A DNA stretch of 64,000 nucleotides from Bacteroidales bacterium (GTDB lineage: Bacteria; Bacteroidota; Bacteroidia; Bacteroidales; UBA932), in assembly GCA_024691765.1 (NCBI GenBank), contig JAILNI010000030.1, positions 1 to 64,000 of the forward strand, written 5' to 3'. This document shows positions 12,231-22,331 of the stretch, piece after piece. How positions within the stretch are numbered: position 1 is the first letter of the stretch; each line of letters starts with the position of its first letter. A program made the position numbers and the translations under genes. The notes beneath the pieces are model-generated. The model was not told the origin of the DNA. It searched no databases and was given only the letters and a program-made list of their open reading frames with translations.

Positions 12231-15032
12231 TTAATCCACCGGCACGAGGGTGTCGTCCGGTACGTACCAGATGAAGCCGCGCACCTCCCTGAACCCAAGA
12301 CTGCGGCAAAGACGCATGTAGCGACGCACCTGGAAGGCATACCTGTCGTCCTGCGCGCCGAACTTGTAGTCCACCACCGTGGCCCTGTCGCCGTCCACCA
12401 CCACCCTGTCCGGCCTGTATTCCCGTCCGTCGGCATCGAAGATGGCGGCTTCGTTCATACCTCCGCCACGGAAGAATTCGGGATGTGAGGCAATCCTGTC
12501 GCCGAGCAGTTTGAGCGCCTCGGCTGCATGGTCGGCATCGAGCCTTCCGTCCAGAAGCGCGTCCTTAACGGCGCCGGGAAGGTCTTCGGGAGTCTTTACC
12601 GCGGAAAGTATACCGTGGAGCACTATTCCGCTGCGGCGCACCGATGCATCCATCCCCGTCACTCCTTCCGGCCCGAAGAAGTCGGCGGCCTCTTCCGAAA
12701 CGCCCAGCCTGCCGCCAAGCGGTATGGTAACGTATACTGAAGGGAAGGGTTCTCCGTCCTTCGAAGGCCTGCGGTGAAGCTTTGAAAAGTCGTATTGCTC
12801 GCCGCGCACGGTCTCGGAAAGCCCTCCGCAGAAATCCCAGAGCAGTTGCGAGAAGTCCTTGCAGTCGCCCTCCGTATGGCTTTGCGGAGGATTGCAGGCG
12901 ATAATATGCAGGTTGCAGCGTGCCCTGGTCAGGGCGACGTAGAACACGTTCATGTTGTCTACCATCTGCATGCGGCGTTCCTCTTCGTAATAAGGAGCGA
13001 AAAGCGTATCGGAGGTGTTCCCGTTGAGCTCCACCGAGTAAATTCCGGTAACGGCCGGGTCGAACGGCGTACCGGCGGCATCCAGCCAGCACCAGCGCTC
13101 GCAGCGCTTGTAGTACAGGACCCTTTCCGCGAAGGGGAAGATGAGCCAGGGGAATTCAAGCCCCTTGGCCTTGTGTATGGTGAGTACGGTTATGGCGTCG
13201 GAGTTGTTGGGGGAGCTGATGCAGCGCTTGTCGCCGTCCCAGTACTGCAGGAACCAGCGGAGGTTGTCGCCGTTCACTTCCGTCCACTCGCGCAGATAGT
13301 CCATGAAGGACTCTATGAAGAGGGTCTCGTCGCGGAAGATGTCGGGGTGGGCCGCCCGAAGCTGCCGGAGTATGTCTTCGCAGAGGTCTACAAGGGAGTG
13401 GTATTCGGTCGGCATCTCCACTCCGGCGTCGGCAGCCACGAAGGAGCCGATGGCGTCGGAGGGGTTCTCGAGGCATTCCAGAAGGCTGAGGAGTTTGCGT
13501 ACAGTGAAGGAGGAACTGATGCGCAGCGAATCATCGGATACGACTGGCATCCCGCGGGACAGCAGTTCCGCGGCCACTTCGCCGCCTTCCGCGTTGCCGC
13601 GTACCAAAACAGCGATGTCGCCGTAGCGGGCTCCGGCCTTGCGGGCTTCCTCCACCGATTCGACCACGCGGACGATCTCGTCTGCTTTGTCGCAGAAACT
13701 CACCTGCACTCGGCCGGGCTGGGGATCGTGGGTGCGGGCTTCCTGACAAACGTCCGAATAAAGGTCTTCCAGGCCGTTCTGCCTTGCCGCATAGCTGAAG
13801 AAATCGTTGTTGAAGGCCACTATTTCCCTGCAGCTTCGGAAATTCTGCTGCCGTGAACTGACTTCCGCCCGTGGGAACTCGTCCCGCACCTTCTCCGCGA
13901 GGAGCCTCCAGTCGGAATCCCTCCAGCGGTAGATGCTCTGCTTCACGTCGCCGACAATGAGGGAATCGTGCCCTGCGGAATCGCTTTCGCGAAGCAGGGG
14001 CAGGAAGTTCTGCCACTGTACGTTCGAAGTGTCCTGGAACTCGTCCAGAAGGAAGTGTTCGTAACGGACGCCGAGTTTTTCGTAAACGAAGGGGGCGTCG
14101 CTGCCGGCGATGATGCGCCCGAGCAGGGAGTTGCCGTCGTCGAGGCAGAGCACGCCGCGTTCCTTGAGAAGAGCTTCGAACTGCGAGAAGAACTCCCGTG
14201 CGAGGCCAAGGCTGAAAACCTGCGGTTCCAGCACCAGCGCCGTGCGGTAAATGATGTACGGCCTGCCGAACAAATCCATGAAAGGAGTGCCCGCAGCAGC
14301 CTTTTCCAGCGATTTCTGCGGCCTTTCTATGCGTTTGAACCGGACGACCCGGGTATATGATTCCCGCTGTTTGTCCTCGTTCTTCTTTCCGTATTCGGGC
14401 AGGGCCTCCGCCGCTGCCTTGACCTTAGCCGTGAAATCCTTTATAATACTGCGGCAGGACTCCCGTATTGCGACAAGCCTTTCGCGACCGAACTCTTCGT
14501 CATCTATGCCGTGAAGCCGGCGCAGGGCGCTGCGCTCCTCGCTCTTCAGGCGTTTTCCCATCTCGTGAAGGCTGTTCTCCACGTTTGGACTGTCTCCGGC
14601 TTCGAGTTTGTCGGAAACGTTTTCACGCAGCCAGCCGAGTATCTCCTCCTGGGCCTGTTCGCCGGTGAGGGAATCGAGTATGCGGTCCATGGCCTCGCCA
14701 ATGAGGGAATCCCTGTCCAGTTCCACCTGGTAATCCGCCACCTGGCCTATCTCGCGTGCGAAAGCCTTCAGGGCACGCTGGAAGAAACGGTCTATGGTGC
14801 TTACCGAGAAAGCGCTGTAGTCGTGAAGTATCCTGGTGAGCTTTTGCCGCGAAGCGGGGTCGGCGGCAAGGTACTCGAGTATCCTCTCCTTCATTTCCGC
14901 GGTGGCCTTGTTGGTGAAGGTCACGGCCAGGATGTGACGGTACGAAAGCTCGTCCTTCAGAAGGTCGATGTAGGTGTGGGCGAGTGTGTAGGTCTTGCCC
15001 GACCCGGCCGAGGCTTTGTTCACTTTCATCAT
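12231..15032 (-). CDS. UvrD/REP helicase-nuclease (AddA/RecB-like)
   Basis: MKVNKASAGSGKTYTLAHTYI; LAVTFTNKATAEMKERIL; C-terminal RPDRVVVDGDRATVVDYKFG nuclease motif. Confidence 0.92.
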   Translation of the reverse strand: MMKVNKASAGSGKTYTLAHTYIDLLKDELSYRHILAVTFTNKATAEMKERILEYLAADPASRQKLTRILHDYSAFSVSTIDRFFQRALKAFAREIGQVADYQVELDRDSLIGEAMDRILDSLTGEQAQEEILGWLRENVSDKLEAGDSPNVENSLHEMGKRLKSEERSALRRLHGIDDEEFGRERLVAIRESCRSIIKDFTAKVKAAAEALPEYGKKNEDKQRESYTRVVRFKRIERPQKSLEKAAAGTPFMDLFGRPYIIYRTALVLEPQVFSLGLAREFFSQFEALLKERGVLCLDDGNSLLGRIIAGSDAPFVYEKLGVRYEHFLLDEFQDTSNVQWQNFLPLLRESDSAGHDSLIVGDVKQSIYRWRDSDWRLLAEKVRDEFPRAEVSSRQQNFRSCREIVAFNNDFFSYAARQNGLEDLYSDVCQEARTHDPQPGRVQVSFCDKADEIVRVVESVEEARKAGARYGDIAVLVRGNAEGGEVAAELLSRGMPVVSDDSLRISSSFTVRKLLSLLECLENPSDAIGSFVAADAGVEMPTEYHSLVDLCEDILRQLRAAHPDIFRDETLFIESFMDYLREWTEVNGDNLRWFLQYWDGDKRCISSPNNSDAITVLTIHKAKGLEFPWLIFPFAERVLYYKRCERWCWLDAAGTPFDPAVTGIYSVELNGNTSDTLFAPYYEEERRMQMVDNMNVFYVALTRARCNLHIIACNPPQSHTEGDCKDFSQLLWDFCGGLSETVRGEQYDFSKLHRRPSKDGEPFPSVYVTIPLGGRLGVSEEAADFFGPEGVTGMDASVRRSGIVLHGILSAVKTPEDLPGAVKDALLDGRLDADHAAEALKLLGDRIASHPEFFRGGGMNEAAIFDADGREYRPDRVVVDGDRATVVDYKFGAQDDRYAFQVRRYMRLCRSLGFREVRGFIWYVPDDTLVPVD

Positions 15033-17851
15033 CTTCCGCAGATCTTTTTGAAGTCACACCATTCGCAGGTCTTCGCATCGGAAGTGCGCTGCCACGGCTG
15101 GGAAAGGTCCCTCATGGAGCCGAGAGTCTCGAGCAGCCTCGGTTCAAGGGCTTCGGCGAAAGCCTTGCAGGGGAGGGTGTTGCGCACCCCTTCGGTGAAG
15201 AGTTTCCGTGCGGGATAGACACTGTTCAGCAGCACCCGTCCGCCCCTTTCAGGCTCCATCATCCTGTCGTAGAGATACATCTGAAGCGCTATCCCCGGCC
15301 GTTTGGAATTGTCCTTCCCGAAGAGGGCGTCCACCGCTTTCACGGCGTTGGCCTCGGTCACTTCGAGCTCTTCGTCAGAAACATGCCCGCTCTTGTAGTC
15401 CACCACCCTAATGGTGCCCGGCGCGAAACTGTCGATTCGGTCGATGAAGCCCACGAATTCGAATCCCCCTATGGAAGTGCGGCGGAACTTCTCCAGACCG
15501 AGTATGCGGAAAGACGGAACTCCTTCTTTTTCAAGCAGTTCGAGGTCCTTTTCGAGTATGCGGCGCACGTACTTGCAGAGTATCTCCTCGTAGACCAGGT
15601 TGCGCCCGGTAACCTCGGGGGCGCCGAGCTGTAGCTTTATGCGCATGCGCACCTGCTCCCTTATGACGGCCTCGTTGCCGCGTTCCAGGAGTTTTTCAAG
15701 GTAGCCGCGGCTCACGCTCTCCAGGGCCTGCAGTTTCTTTTCGTCCGCTTCGTCCGGATTGGAAGAGTAGAGCGCGTGCATGGCGGCATGCAGGACGCTT
15801 CCCAGCATGCCGGCATCGAGGTTTTCGTCAACCTCCTCGGGCTTTCCGAGCCCCTTTATTGCGGAATAGTAGAAGGACGCCTGGCAGGAAAGGTAGTTCC
15901 GGATCGAGGATGCGCTCAGGTGGAAGCCCTCCTCCTCCATCTTCCTCAGGTCCTCTTCGGTCTTGGGAATGCTGTCGGCAATGCTGAGGCCGCCTACCGG
16001 ACAGGATGCGAGATGACGTTTGACATCGAAGCCGTAGAGCAGTTCGAGCTGCTTTATGAAGCGGCTTTCTTCCCCGGAGCGTATGCCCTCGGTGCGCGAG
16101 TCGAACACCAGCCAGACTTTGCCGGCCCTCTGGATGAGGCGGTAGAAGTAATACGCCCATATGGCATCCTGGTATTCGTATGTGGGCAGCCCGAAGCCTT
16201 TACGGAGTTCCGGGGGGATGAAGGAAGACGCCACCGACCTGCGCGGGAAGACTCCTTCGTTGCAGGAAAGTATGACGAGGTTATCGAAATCCAGGGCGCG
16301 GGTTTCCAGGGGGCCCATTATCTGCATTCCGCGCAGGGGCTCACCCTTGAAGGGGACGGCTTCGGCAGAGAGCAGCTGGCCGTAGAGCCGCCACCAGGTC
16401 TTTTCACTGACCGGCGGGTTCAACTCGCGCAGCCTTGTGAGTACCTTCCAGGAGTGCATCGCGAATTCGAGCTCCATGGCGCGCGAGGATTTCCCACGGA
16501 ACGCTTCGGCAAGCAGCAGGATAATCTTTTCCAGATACTTTCCGTTGTCTTCAGCTTTCCGGAAAACAGCTTCCAGAAGCGGCCCGGAGGTGAATTCTTC
16601 GGAAGGGATATAGAACTTCGCGGCTGCCTTTATGGCTTCGCACCTTTCCGATTCTTCCTCGGTGAGGGCGCTCTTGAAAACGCCGTTGGAGAATATGGCC
16701 CAGACCTGCCTGTGGTAGAAAGCCGCGCCGGAAGGAGTATCCCGCAGACTCTGCTGCAATGCTCCGAGCAGTCCCAGCAGGGCCATCCATTCGCTGCCCC
16801 TCACCGGGTAGCCCATGGTGACGTTAATGTCCTGAATCTCTTCAGGTATGCTGTTGAGTACGGGTACCAGCAGCCCCTCGTCGGGAAGCACTATGGCTGT
16901 GCCTGTACCGTGGGGGCCTCCGCATCGGGAAAGGATTTCCGGGAGCTGTTTTGCCTGGCCTACCGACGAAGGGACGCTGAGCACGTGCACTTCAGGCCTG
17001 GAGATCTGTGCGGTATCGGGCGGTAGCGCCTGACCGAAAACTTCCACGTTGCGGGCCATGAAAAGCGACGACTTGTTCTGCGGGTCGCGGATCTCTTCGC
17101 TGGAGAAATCCCAGCAGAACTCGGCTACGCCGGCTTTTTTCATCGCAAGCAGCAGTTTCTTCTCGCACTCGTTCAGGGCGTTAAGGCCGGTGAACACGAA
17201 TTTCGTATCCGCTTCGAAACGCTCTGCAAGTATGTCCGTTACGCTCTCGCCTGAAAGCCTGTCTGCAAGGGCACGGTAGATGCCCCCTTCGTATGAAAGG
17301 CCCTCTTCAGAGAGTTTTTGGTTGAAGGATCTGTAAAGCGGCAGGAGTATGTTCCAGATGTGCAGGAAATCCCGTTTCACCGGAGTGTCGGAACGGAAAT
17401 GCCCGAGGAACTCCTTCACCGCTGCCTCCTGGTCGGGGCTGAGGAAACTGAGGTCCTGCATGCCCTTGAATTCCTCCACGTTCTTCCAGAGTTTCTCCGG
17501 GTCGGCCAGGTACTTGTCCACGTCGTCGAAATCTCCCAGCATCACTCCTCCCCAGTAGAGGAAGTCGTCGAGAGGCTCGGGATTGGGGACGAGCGCGGAG
17601 TAGCACTCATGAAGGAGCAGCAGCTGTTTGATGCGGTCGGCCCTGTGGCTGCCGGTAACGCGGGCGAAGAAGTCGTTCATGGTGAAGCAGTCCGGCGACA
17701 GCGTCACCCGGCCCTGCCTCGCCACCACTTCGCCGAGATACTTCTTGAAGAACCCGGTGGCCCTGCGGTTGGGAAATACAAAACACAGGCGGTCCCCGTC
17801 GGAGGCGCCTGCGTAATAGTGTTCCGCTACCTGCCTGAGAAACTCCTTCAT
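15029..17851 (-). CDS. AddB-like PD-(D/E)XK nuclease subunit
   Basis: Overlaps addA-like by ATGA; GFIDRIDSFAPGTIRVVDYKSGH; C-terminal CEWCDFKKICG Cys cluster. Confidence 0.88.
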   Translation of the reverse strand: MKEFLRQVAEHYYAGASDGDRLCFVFPNRRATGFFKKYLGEVVARQGRVTLSPDCFTMNDFFARVTGSHRADRIKQLLLLHECYSALVPNPEPLDDFLYWGGVMLGDFDDVDKYLADPEKLWKNVEEFKGMQDLSFLSPDQEAAVKEFLGHFRSDTPVKRDFLHIWNILLPLYRSFNQKLSEEGLSYEGGIYRALADRLSGESVTDILAERFEADTKFVFTGLNALNECEKKLLLAMKKAGVAEFCWDFSSEEIRDPQNKSSLFMARNVEVFGQALPPDTAQISRPEVHVLSVPSSVGQAKQLPEILSRCGGPHGTGTAIVLPDEGLLVPVLNSIPEEIQDINVTMGYPVRGSEWMALLGLLGALQQSLRDTPSGAAFYHRQVWAIFSNGVFKSALTEEESERCEAIKAAAKFYIPSEEFTSGPLLEAVFRKAEDNGKYLEKIILLLAEAFRGKSSRAMELEFAMHSWKVLTRLRELNPPVSEKTWWRLYGQLLSAEAVPFKGEPLRGMQIMGPLETRALDFDNLVILSCNEGVFPRRSVASSFIPPELRKGFGLPTYEYQDAIWAYYFYRLIQRAGKVWLVFDSRTEGIRSGEESRFIKQLELLYGFDVKRHLASCPVGGLSIADSIPKTEEDLRKMEEEGFHLSASSIRNYLSCQASFYYSAIKGLGKPEEVDENLDAGMLGSVLHAAMHALYSSNPDEADEKKLQALESVSRGYLEKLLERGNEAVIREQVRMRIKLQLGAPEVTGRNLVYEEILCKYVRRILEKDLELLEKEGVPSFRILGLEKFRRTSIGGFEFVGFIDRIDSFAPGTIRVVDYKSGHVSDEELEVTEANAVKAVDALFGKDNSKRPGIALQMYLYDRMMEPERGGRVLLNSVYPARKLFTEGVRNTLPCKAFAEALEPRLLETLGSMRDLSQPWQRTSDAKTCEWCDFKKICGR

Positions 17852-18354
17852 CGCAGGTCGGTTATTATCCAGTCTTTACCGAGGGAAGAGGTGTCGAAGG
17901 AGAAGGCTGCTGGATCTTCCGCTTCGGAGCTTCTCCTGATTCCGTCCGCCCTTAAGTCTATGTCCAGTCCCTGGGCTGCGCTCACCAGCGAGCAGCTTAG
18001 GGACTCTCCGTCGAAACTGTGGATATGTATCACGTCGGCGAACTCCTCCAGACGGGCCAGGGGAGAGACGCTTCCGTCGGTGATGACGACTTCCTTTCCG
18101 GCCCTGTCGACCGTCCATACGGTTTTGCCGTCGCACCAGGTCTCGGCTCCGGAGTCGGACAGACGGTAGCAGTTCCCCGAAATGAGCGCGGTGCCGCCGC
18201 CGTTCACGGGGAAGTCTCCCTTGGCGATATAGCTGTAACTGCAGCTGACGGAGCCGCTGCCGCGGAAGAGGGCTATCAGGTCGCGCGCCGAAACCTGCCC
18301 CCATGACGAGATGCACAGTAGCGCGGCTGCGGTTATGGCGACTGCCTTTTTCAT
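17848..18354 (-). CDS. LolA-like outer-membrane lipoprotein carrier protein
   Basis: MKKAVAITAAALLCISSWGQVSARDLIALFRGSGSVSCSYSYIAKGDFPV...WTVD; start trimmed to MKKAV. Confidence 0.65.
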   Translation of the reverse strand: MKKAVAITAAALLCISSWGQVSARDLIALFRGSGSVSCSYSYIAKGDFPVNGGGTALISGNCYRLSDSGAETWCDGKTVWTVDRAGKEVVITDGSVSPLARLEEFADVIHIHSFDGESLSCSLVSAAQGLDIDLRADGIRRSSEAEDPAAFSFDTSSLGKDWIITDLR

Positions 18355-20756
18355 TTGAGTCCGTCCAGTATGGTCTGAAGGTCTTCCATGGTGGATACAA
18401 GAACCGTGCGAGGCTTGCTGCCCTCCTGAGGAGAAACGATTCCGGCCTTTTCCAGCTGGTCCATTACGCGCCCGGCCTTGGCATAACCCATGCCCAGCCT
18501 GCGCTGCAGGTCGGAGGTGCTGCCCCTCTGGGTGCTCACCACCAGCTGCGCCGCCTCCACGAAGCGGTCGTCCAGTTCGCCCACGTCGCCCACTCCGCCG
18601 CTTTCGCCCTTGTCGGACACGTCGGGCAGGTAGTACGGGGTGTTGTAGCTCTTCTTGTAGCCTTCCTGCTCCCCGATGAAGTCGGTTATAGAGTCGATTT
18701 CCTCTCCGCTGACGTAGCCGCACTGTATGCGTTCGGTGTCGAGCCCTGCGCTCCAGAGCATGTCGCCGCGGCCTATCAGCTTCTCCGCACCGGGGGCGTC
18801 GAGTATGGTCATGGAGTCCACCCTGGAAGCTACGCGGAATGCGATACGCATCGGGAAGTTGCTCTTGATGAGGCCAGATATCACGTCCACCGAAGGCCTC
18901 TGGGTTGCGAGAATCACATGTATGCCCGCGGCGCGGCCCTTCTGGGCGAGTCGTATGATGGAGTTGGTTATGCTCTTGGATGCCGCCCTTGCTTCGGGAC
19001 TGCCTCCTATGGTCATGGTGAGGTCGGCATATTCATCGACCACCGTTACCAGGTAGGGGAGGAACCTGTGGCCCTTTTCCGGGTTGAGCTTGCGGGCTTT
19101 GAACTTCTCGTTGTAGAGGGTGAGTTTGTTGACGCCTGCCGCGCTGAGGAGCTTGTAGCGTTCGTCCATTTCGGTGCAGAGGCTGCGGAGTATCTTCTCG
19201 GCGTCGGTGGGGCTCTTGACGATGGCCTTCGCCTTTTCTTCCTCTTCGTCGCCGGCGGTGGGAAGCACGGCCAGATAATGGTGCAGCAGGCTGTTGTACG
19301 CGCTGAATTCCACCATCTTCGGGTCGATGAAGACGAACTTCAGCTCCGACGGATGCTTGCTGTAGAGGAGCGAAGAGATGATGACGTTGAGGCCCACGCT
19401 CTTTCCCTGCTTGGTCGCGCCCGCGACCAGCAGATGCGGGGCGTCGGCCAGGTCGAATACCTTCACTTCCTGGGTGATGGTGTAGCCTATGGCGACAGGC
19501 AGTTCGTACTTGCTGTTGCGGAAACTGTCGCTGTTGAGCAGGTTCTTCAGCGGAACTATGCTGGGGGTGTCGTTAGCCACCTCGATGCCGACGGAGTCTG
19601 ACAGGGTGACCACGCGGACGCCACGGGCCTTGAGGCTAAGGGCTATGTCTTCCTGGAGTTTCTTGATTTCGGAAATCTTGACTCCGGGGGCGGGGTTGAC
19701 CTTGTAGAGGGTTACCGTGGGGCCGATGATGGCCTGCACGTCGGTTACTTCGATGCGGTAGGTCTGCAGGGCCGCGCGTATCTTGTTGTTGTTGCGGTTG
19801 AGCTCGTCGCTGCCCACCTCGCGCTTGCCGGAGGCATGGCTCTCCAGAAGCTCTATGCTGGGGAACTTGTACCAGGGCAGGCCCTCGGGCGGGTCCATGC
19901 GGTTGTCTATGGGTTTGAGTTCCCTGACCTCGGCGTCGAGGGTGTCGTCGGTGACGACCGTAATCTCAATCTCACCGTTTCCTGCCGGGGTTTCAGCGGG
20001 AGCGTCGGAAGATTCGGCCGCGGAGCCGGCATCGCCGTCTTCGGGTTCGCTTTCGTTTTCTGCGGGCTCGGGGAATACAGGTTCCGTGAAGGTCTTCTCC
20101 GGCTTCTTCTCTTCTGGTTCGGCCTTTTCAGCTACGGCCCTGGCGCTTTCGGGGGATTTCTCCCGGTTCAGGAGTTCGTATACCCAGTCAGTGAATCTGC
20201 GGGAAGAGAAGAACAGGTATGCCAGGAGCAGGATTACCGCCAGGATGGGGGTGACGACCGGTCCCATGAGTTCGGTCGACCAGCGGAATATCTGGGCGCC
20301 GAATTCGCCGCCGAGACCGCCTCCGAAGGCGTTTTCCATGCCTGCGAACCCGCCTGCGCAACCGAGGATTATGGATGAGACGAAGGCGCCGAAGACCGCC
20401 ACGAGGGTGGTCTTGAGCAGCGAATACTGCCAGCGGCCGGCGATGAGACGGGCGCTGACGGCGCCGAGTATCACCAGCAGCGCGAAACTGCCGAGTCCGA
20501 AGAGCCTGCATACCAGCAGGAGGCCCATGCGGTAGCCGAGCTTGCCCGCGGCGTTGCCCGCCTTCGCCCCGCCCATGAGGGCCGGGTCGCTTAGCAGCGA
20601 CATGTCTTCTTTCCAGTGGAAAAGATACGATACGGTGCTTATAAGCACGAAAACGGCGAGGGCCGCGACCAGCAGGCCGATTATCTTCACGGCCACCGAG
20701 CGCTCACGGTCGTCCCATTTCCGCCAGAAGGCCAGGTTGTCCCAGAATTTCCTCAT
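18351..20756 (-). CDS. ftsK: DNA translocase FtsK/SpoIIIE
   Basis: N-terminal TM segments; HLLVAGATKQGKSVGLNVIISSLL; C-terminal winged helix (LQRRLGMGYAKAGRVMDQLEKAGIV). Confidence 0.97.
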   Translation of the reverse strand: MRKFWDNLAFWRKWDDRERSVAVKIIGLLVAALAVFVLISTVSYLFHWKEDMSLLSDPALMGGAKAGNAAGKLGYRMGLLLVCRLFGLGSFALLVILGAVSARLIAGRWQYSLLKTTLVAVFGAFVSSIILGCAGGFAGMENAFGGGLGGEFGAQIFRWSTELMGPVVTPILAVILLLAYLFFSSRRFTDWVYELLNREKSPESARAVAEKAEPEEKKPEKTFTEPVFPEPAENESEPEDGDAGSAAESSDAPAETPAGNGEIEITVVTDDTLDAEVRELKPIDNRMDPPEGLPWYKFPSIELLESHASGKREVGSDELNRNNNKIRAALQTYRIEVTDVQAIIGPTVTLYKVNPAPGVKISEIKKLQEDIALSLKARGVRVVTLSDSVGIEVANDTPSIVPLKNLLNSDSFRNSKYELPVAIGYTITQEVKVFDLADAPHLLVAGATKQGKSVGLNVIISSLLYSKHPSELKFVFIDPKMVEFSAYNSLLHHYLAVLPTAGDEEEEKAKAIVKSPTDAEKILRSLCTEMDERYKLLSAAGVNKLTLYNEKFKARKLNPEKGHRFLPYLVTVVDEYADLTMTIGGSPEARAASKSITNSIIRLAQKGRAAGIHVILATQRPSVDVISGLIKSNFPMRIAFRVASRVDSMTILDAPGAEKLIGRGDMLWSAGLDTERIQCGYVSGEEIDSITDFIGEQEGYKKSYNTPYYLPDVSDKGESGGVGDVGELDDRFVEAAQLVVSTQRGSTSDLQRRLGMGYAKAGRVMDQLEKAGIVSPQEGSKPRTVLVSTMEDLQTILDGLK

Positions 20757-21403
20757 TTGCCCTTGTTCTTGCGGTATTTGCGGTTACGGTTCTTCTTGCC
20801 GCCGCCCTGCTGGCCCTGTCCGGGACGGGCGAAGACGGCATCCTGCGACACTTTGCCCAGTTCTATCCCTTCGGGAACGTGGATCCTGCCGCCGGAAAGC
20901 TTCTCGATATCGGAGAATATGGTGGCGTCCGCTACGGAATCCTTGTTCCAGATGAGGTACTGAGTGCGCATGTATATCGCCAGGTTGCGGATGAGGGCGG
21001 TCTTGGTCTCGCCCTCAGGCTGCTCGCATATCAGGTCTATGATGCGCTCTATGTTGCGCCCGTAGTGCATGGCCTTGATCGGGCTGCCCTTCATGGGGAG
21101 GGGAACAGGTTTGGTTTCCATCTCTTCCTTCACGGGCGCGGGCCACGGGGAGTCGATGTCGAGATTGTACCCGGCTATCATATAGAGGTGGTCCCAGAGC
21201 TTGCGCTCCCAGTTTTCCTGCTGGCGCACCTGGGGATTGAGGATTTCCATGGTCTTCACGACCGCCCTGGCCTGCTCGCTGCGCTTGGCGCGGTCGGGTA
21301 TGGTTTGGAGATACTCCGCCATCGCCAGGACGCCGCGGCCGTATTCCGGCATGGCAAGCGGCTCGCGTTCGGTATTGTATTGGAGATTTACAGTGTCTTT
21401 CAT
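20753..21403 (-). CDS. DUF4290 family protein
   Basis: MKDTVNLQYNTEREPLAMPEYGRGVLAMAEYLQTIPDRAKR. Confidence 0.85.
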   Translation of the reverse strand: MKDTVNLQYNTEREPLAMPEYGRGVLAMAEYLQTIPDRAKRSEQARAVVKTMEILNPQVRQQENWERKLWDHLYMIAGYNLDIDSPWPAPVKEEMETKPVPLPMKGSPIKAMHYGRNIERIIDLICEQPEGETKTALIRNLAIYMRTQYLIWNKDSVADATIFSDIEKLSGGRIHVPEGIELGKVSQDAVFARPGQGQQGGGKKNRNRKYRKNKGK

Positions 21404-21409
21404 ATCGCA

Positions 21410-21417
21410 CAAAGATA
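21410..21417 (-). promoter_or_regulatory. -7 box TATCTTTG, 6 nt before ATG 21403
   Basis: CAAAGATA on + strand. Confidence 0.65.
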
Positions 21418-21440
21418 ATGAAAAAATCCCGCAAAAACAC

Positions 21441-21448
21441 TATCTTTG
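21441..21448 (+). promoter_or_regulatory. -7 box TATCTTTG, 7 nt before ATG 21456
   Basis: Exact TAnnTTTG. Confidence 0.65.
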
Positions 21449-21455
21449 CACCGTT

Positions 21456-22331
21456 ATGACAAAAAGCTACAGGGTAGCAGGACACGTTTTCTCCTTCGAC
21501 ATTCCGGAGGCGCATCCGCTGTGGTCCCGCACAGGTCAGTACGAGCCTTTCGAACTGCCCTCCGCGGAAGCCTCCGTCTTTACGGTAGAGCTGGTGGAAA
21601 GCCTTCCCGAAATCTCCATGGAAAGGATTTACGGGGGAGACGAGGAGCCTGGCCAGCCTGTAGTGCTGCTTTATCACGGCGCGGATGGCTGGGCCTTTGA
21701 GATGGCTCCCTGCACCGGAATGCCGGTCTGCGGAAGGGTCTTTGCCGACGAGGGTTTCACCCACGCCAGGCTGCAGGTCCTGCGTCCGTCCGAAGCCCTG
21801 TTCGCGCTAAACAACACCGCGATGCTGATGTTCGCCTTCCGCACTGCCGGGCTGGACACCCTTGAAATGCACGCATCCGTCATAGTCAACGGCGGAAAGG
21901 CATATCTCTGGCTCGCAAAGAGCGGTACGGGCAAAAGCACCCATTCCCGTCTCTGGCTGGAGAACATTCCCGGAAGCCGCCTGCTGAACGACGACAACCC
22001 CGTCGTCCGGGTAATGGAAGACGGGCACGTGGAGGTGTTCGGCACCCCGTGGAGCGGCAAGACTCCATGCTATAAAAACGAGCACTGCCCGGCCGGCGCT
22101 TTCTCCGAAATAGTACGGAGCGCCGACAACCGCATAAGCCGTAAGGGCAATCTCGAAGCCTACGTGCTCCTGTGGTCTTCCTGTTCCGGCCTCAAGTGCT
22201 ATCCCGGCATGGCCGACGCCCTGCACTCCACTTTCGAAAAGGTGGTGGCTGCCGTTCCCTGTTTCACCCTGGAATGCAGGCCCGACGCCGATGCGGCCCG
22301 GGTGTCTTCCGAAACCCTGCTTTCCCTGTGA
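21456..22331 (+). CDS. HPr-kinase-like P-loop protein (RiPP/PqqD-cluster associated type)
   Basis: MTKSYRVAGHVFSFDIP...YLWLAKSGTGKSTHSRLWLENIPGSRLLNDDNPVV...GTPWSGKTPCYKN. Confidence 0.8.
   Translation: MTKSYRVAGHVFSFDIPEAHPLWSRTGQYEPFELPSAEASVFTVELVESLPEISMERIYGGDEEPGQPVVLLYHGADGWAFEMAPCTGMPVCGRVFADEGFTHARLQVLRPSEALFALNNTAMLMFAFRTAGLDTLEMHASVIVNGGKAYLWLAKSGTGKSTHSRLWLENIPGSRLLNDDNPVVRVMEDGHVEVFGTPWSGKTPCYKNEHCPAGAFSEIVRSADNRISRKGNLEAYVLLWSSCSGLKCYPGMADALHSTFEKVVAAVPCFTLECRPDADAARVSSETLLSL

Noticed and set aside
12231-17851. AddAB-like pair as a possible defence system
   Set aside because: Gene order and motifs fit ordinary Bacteroidota double-strand-break repair helicase-nuclease; no defence neighbours.
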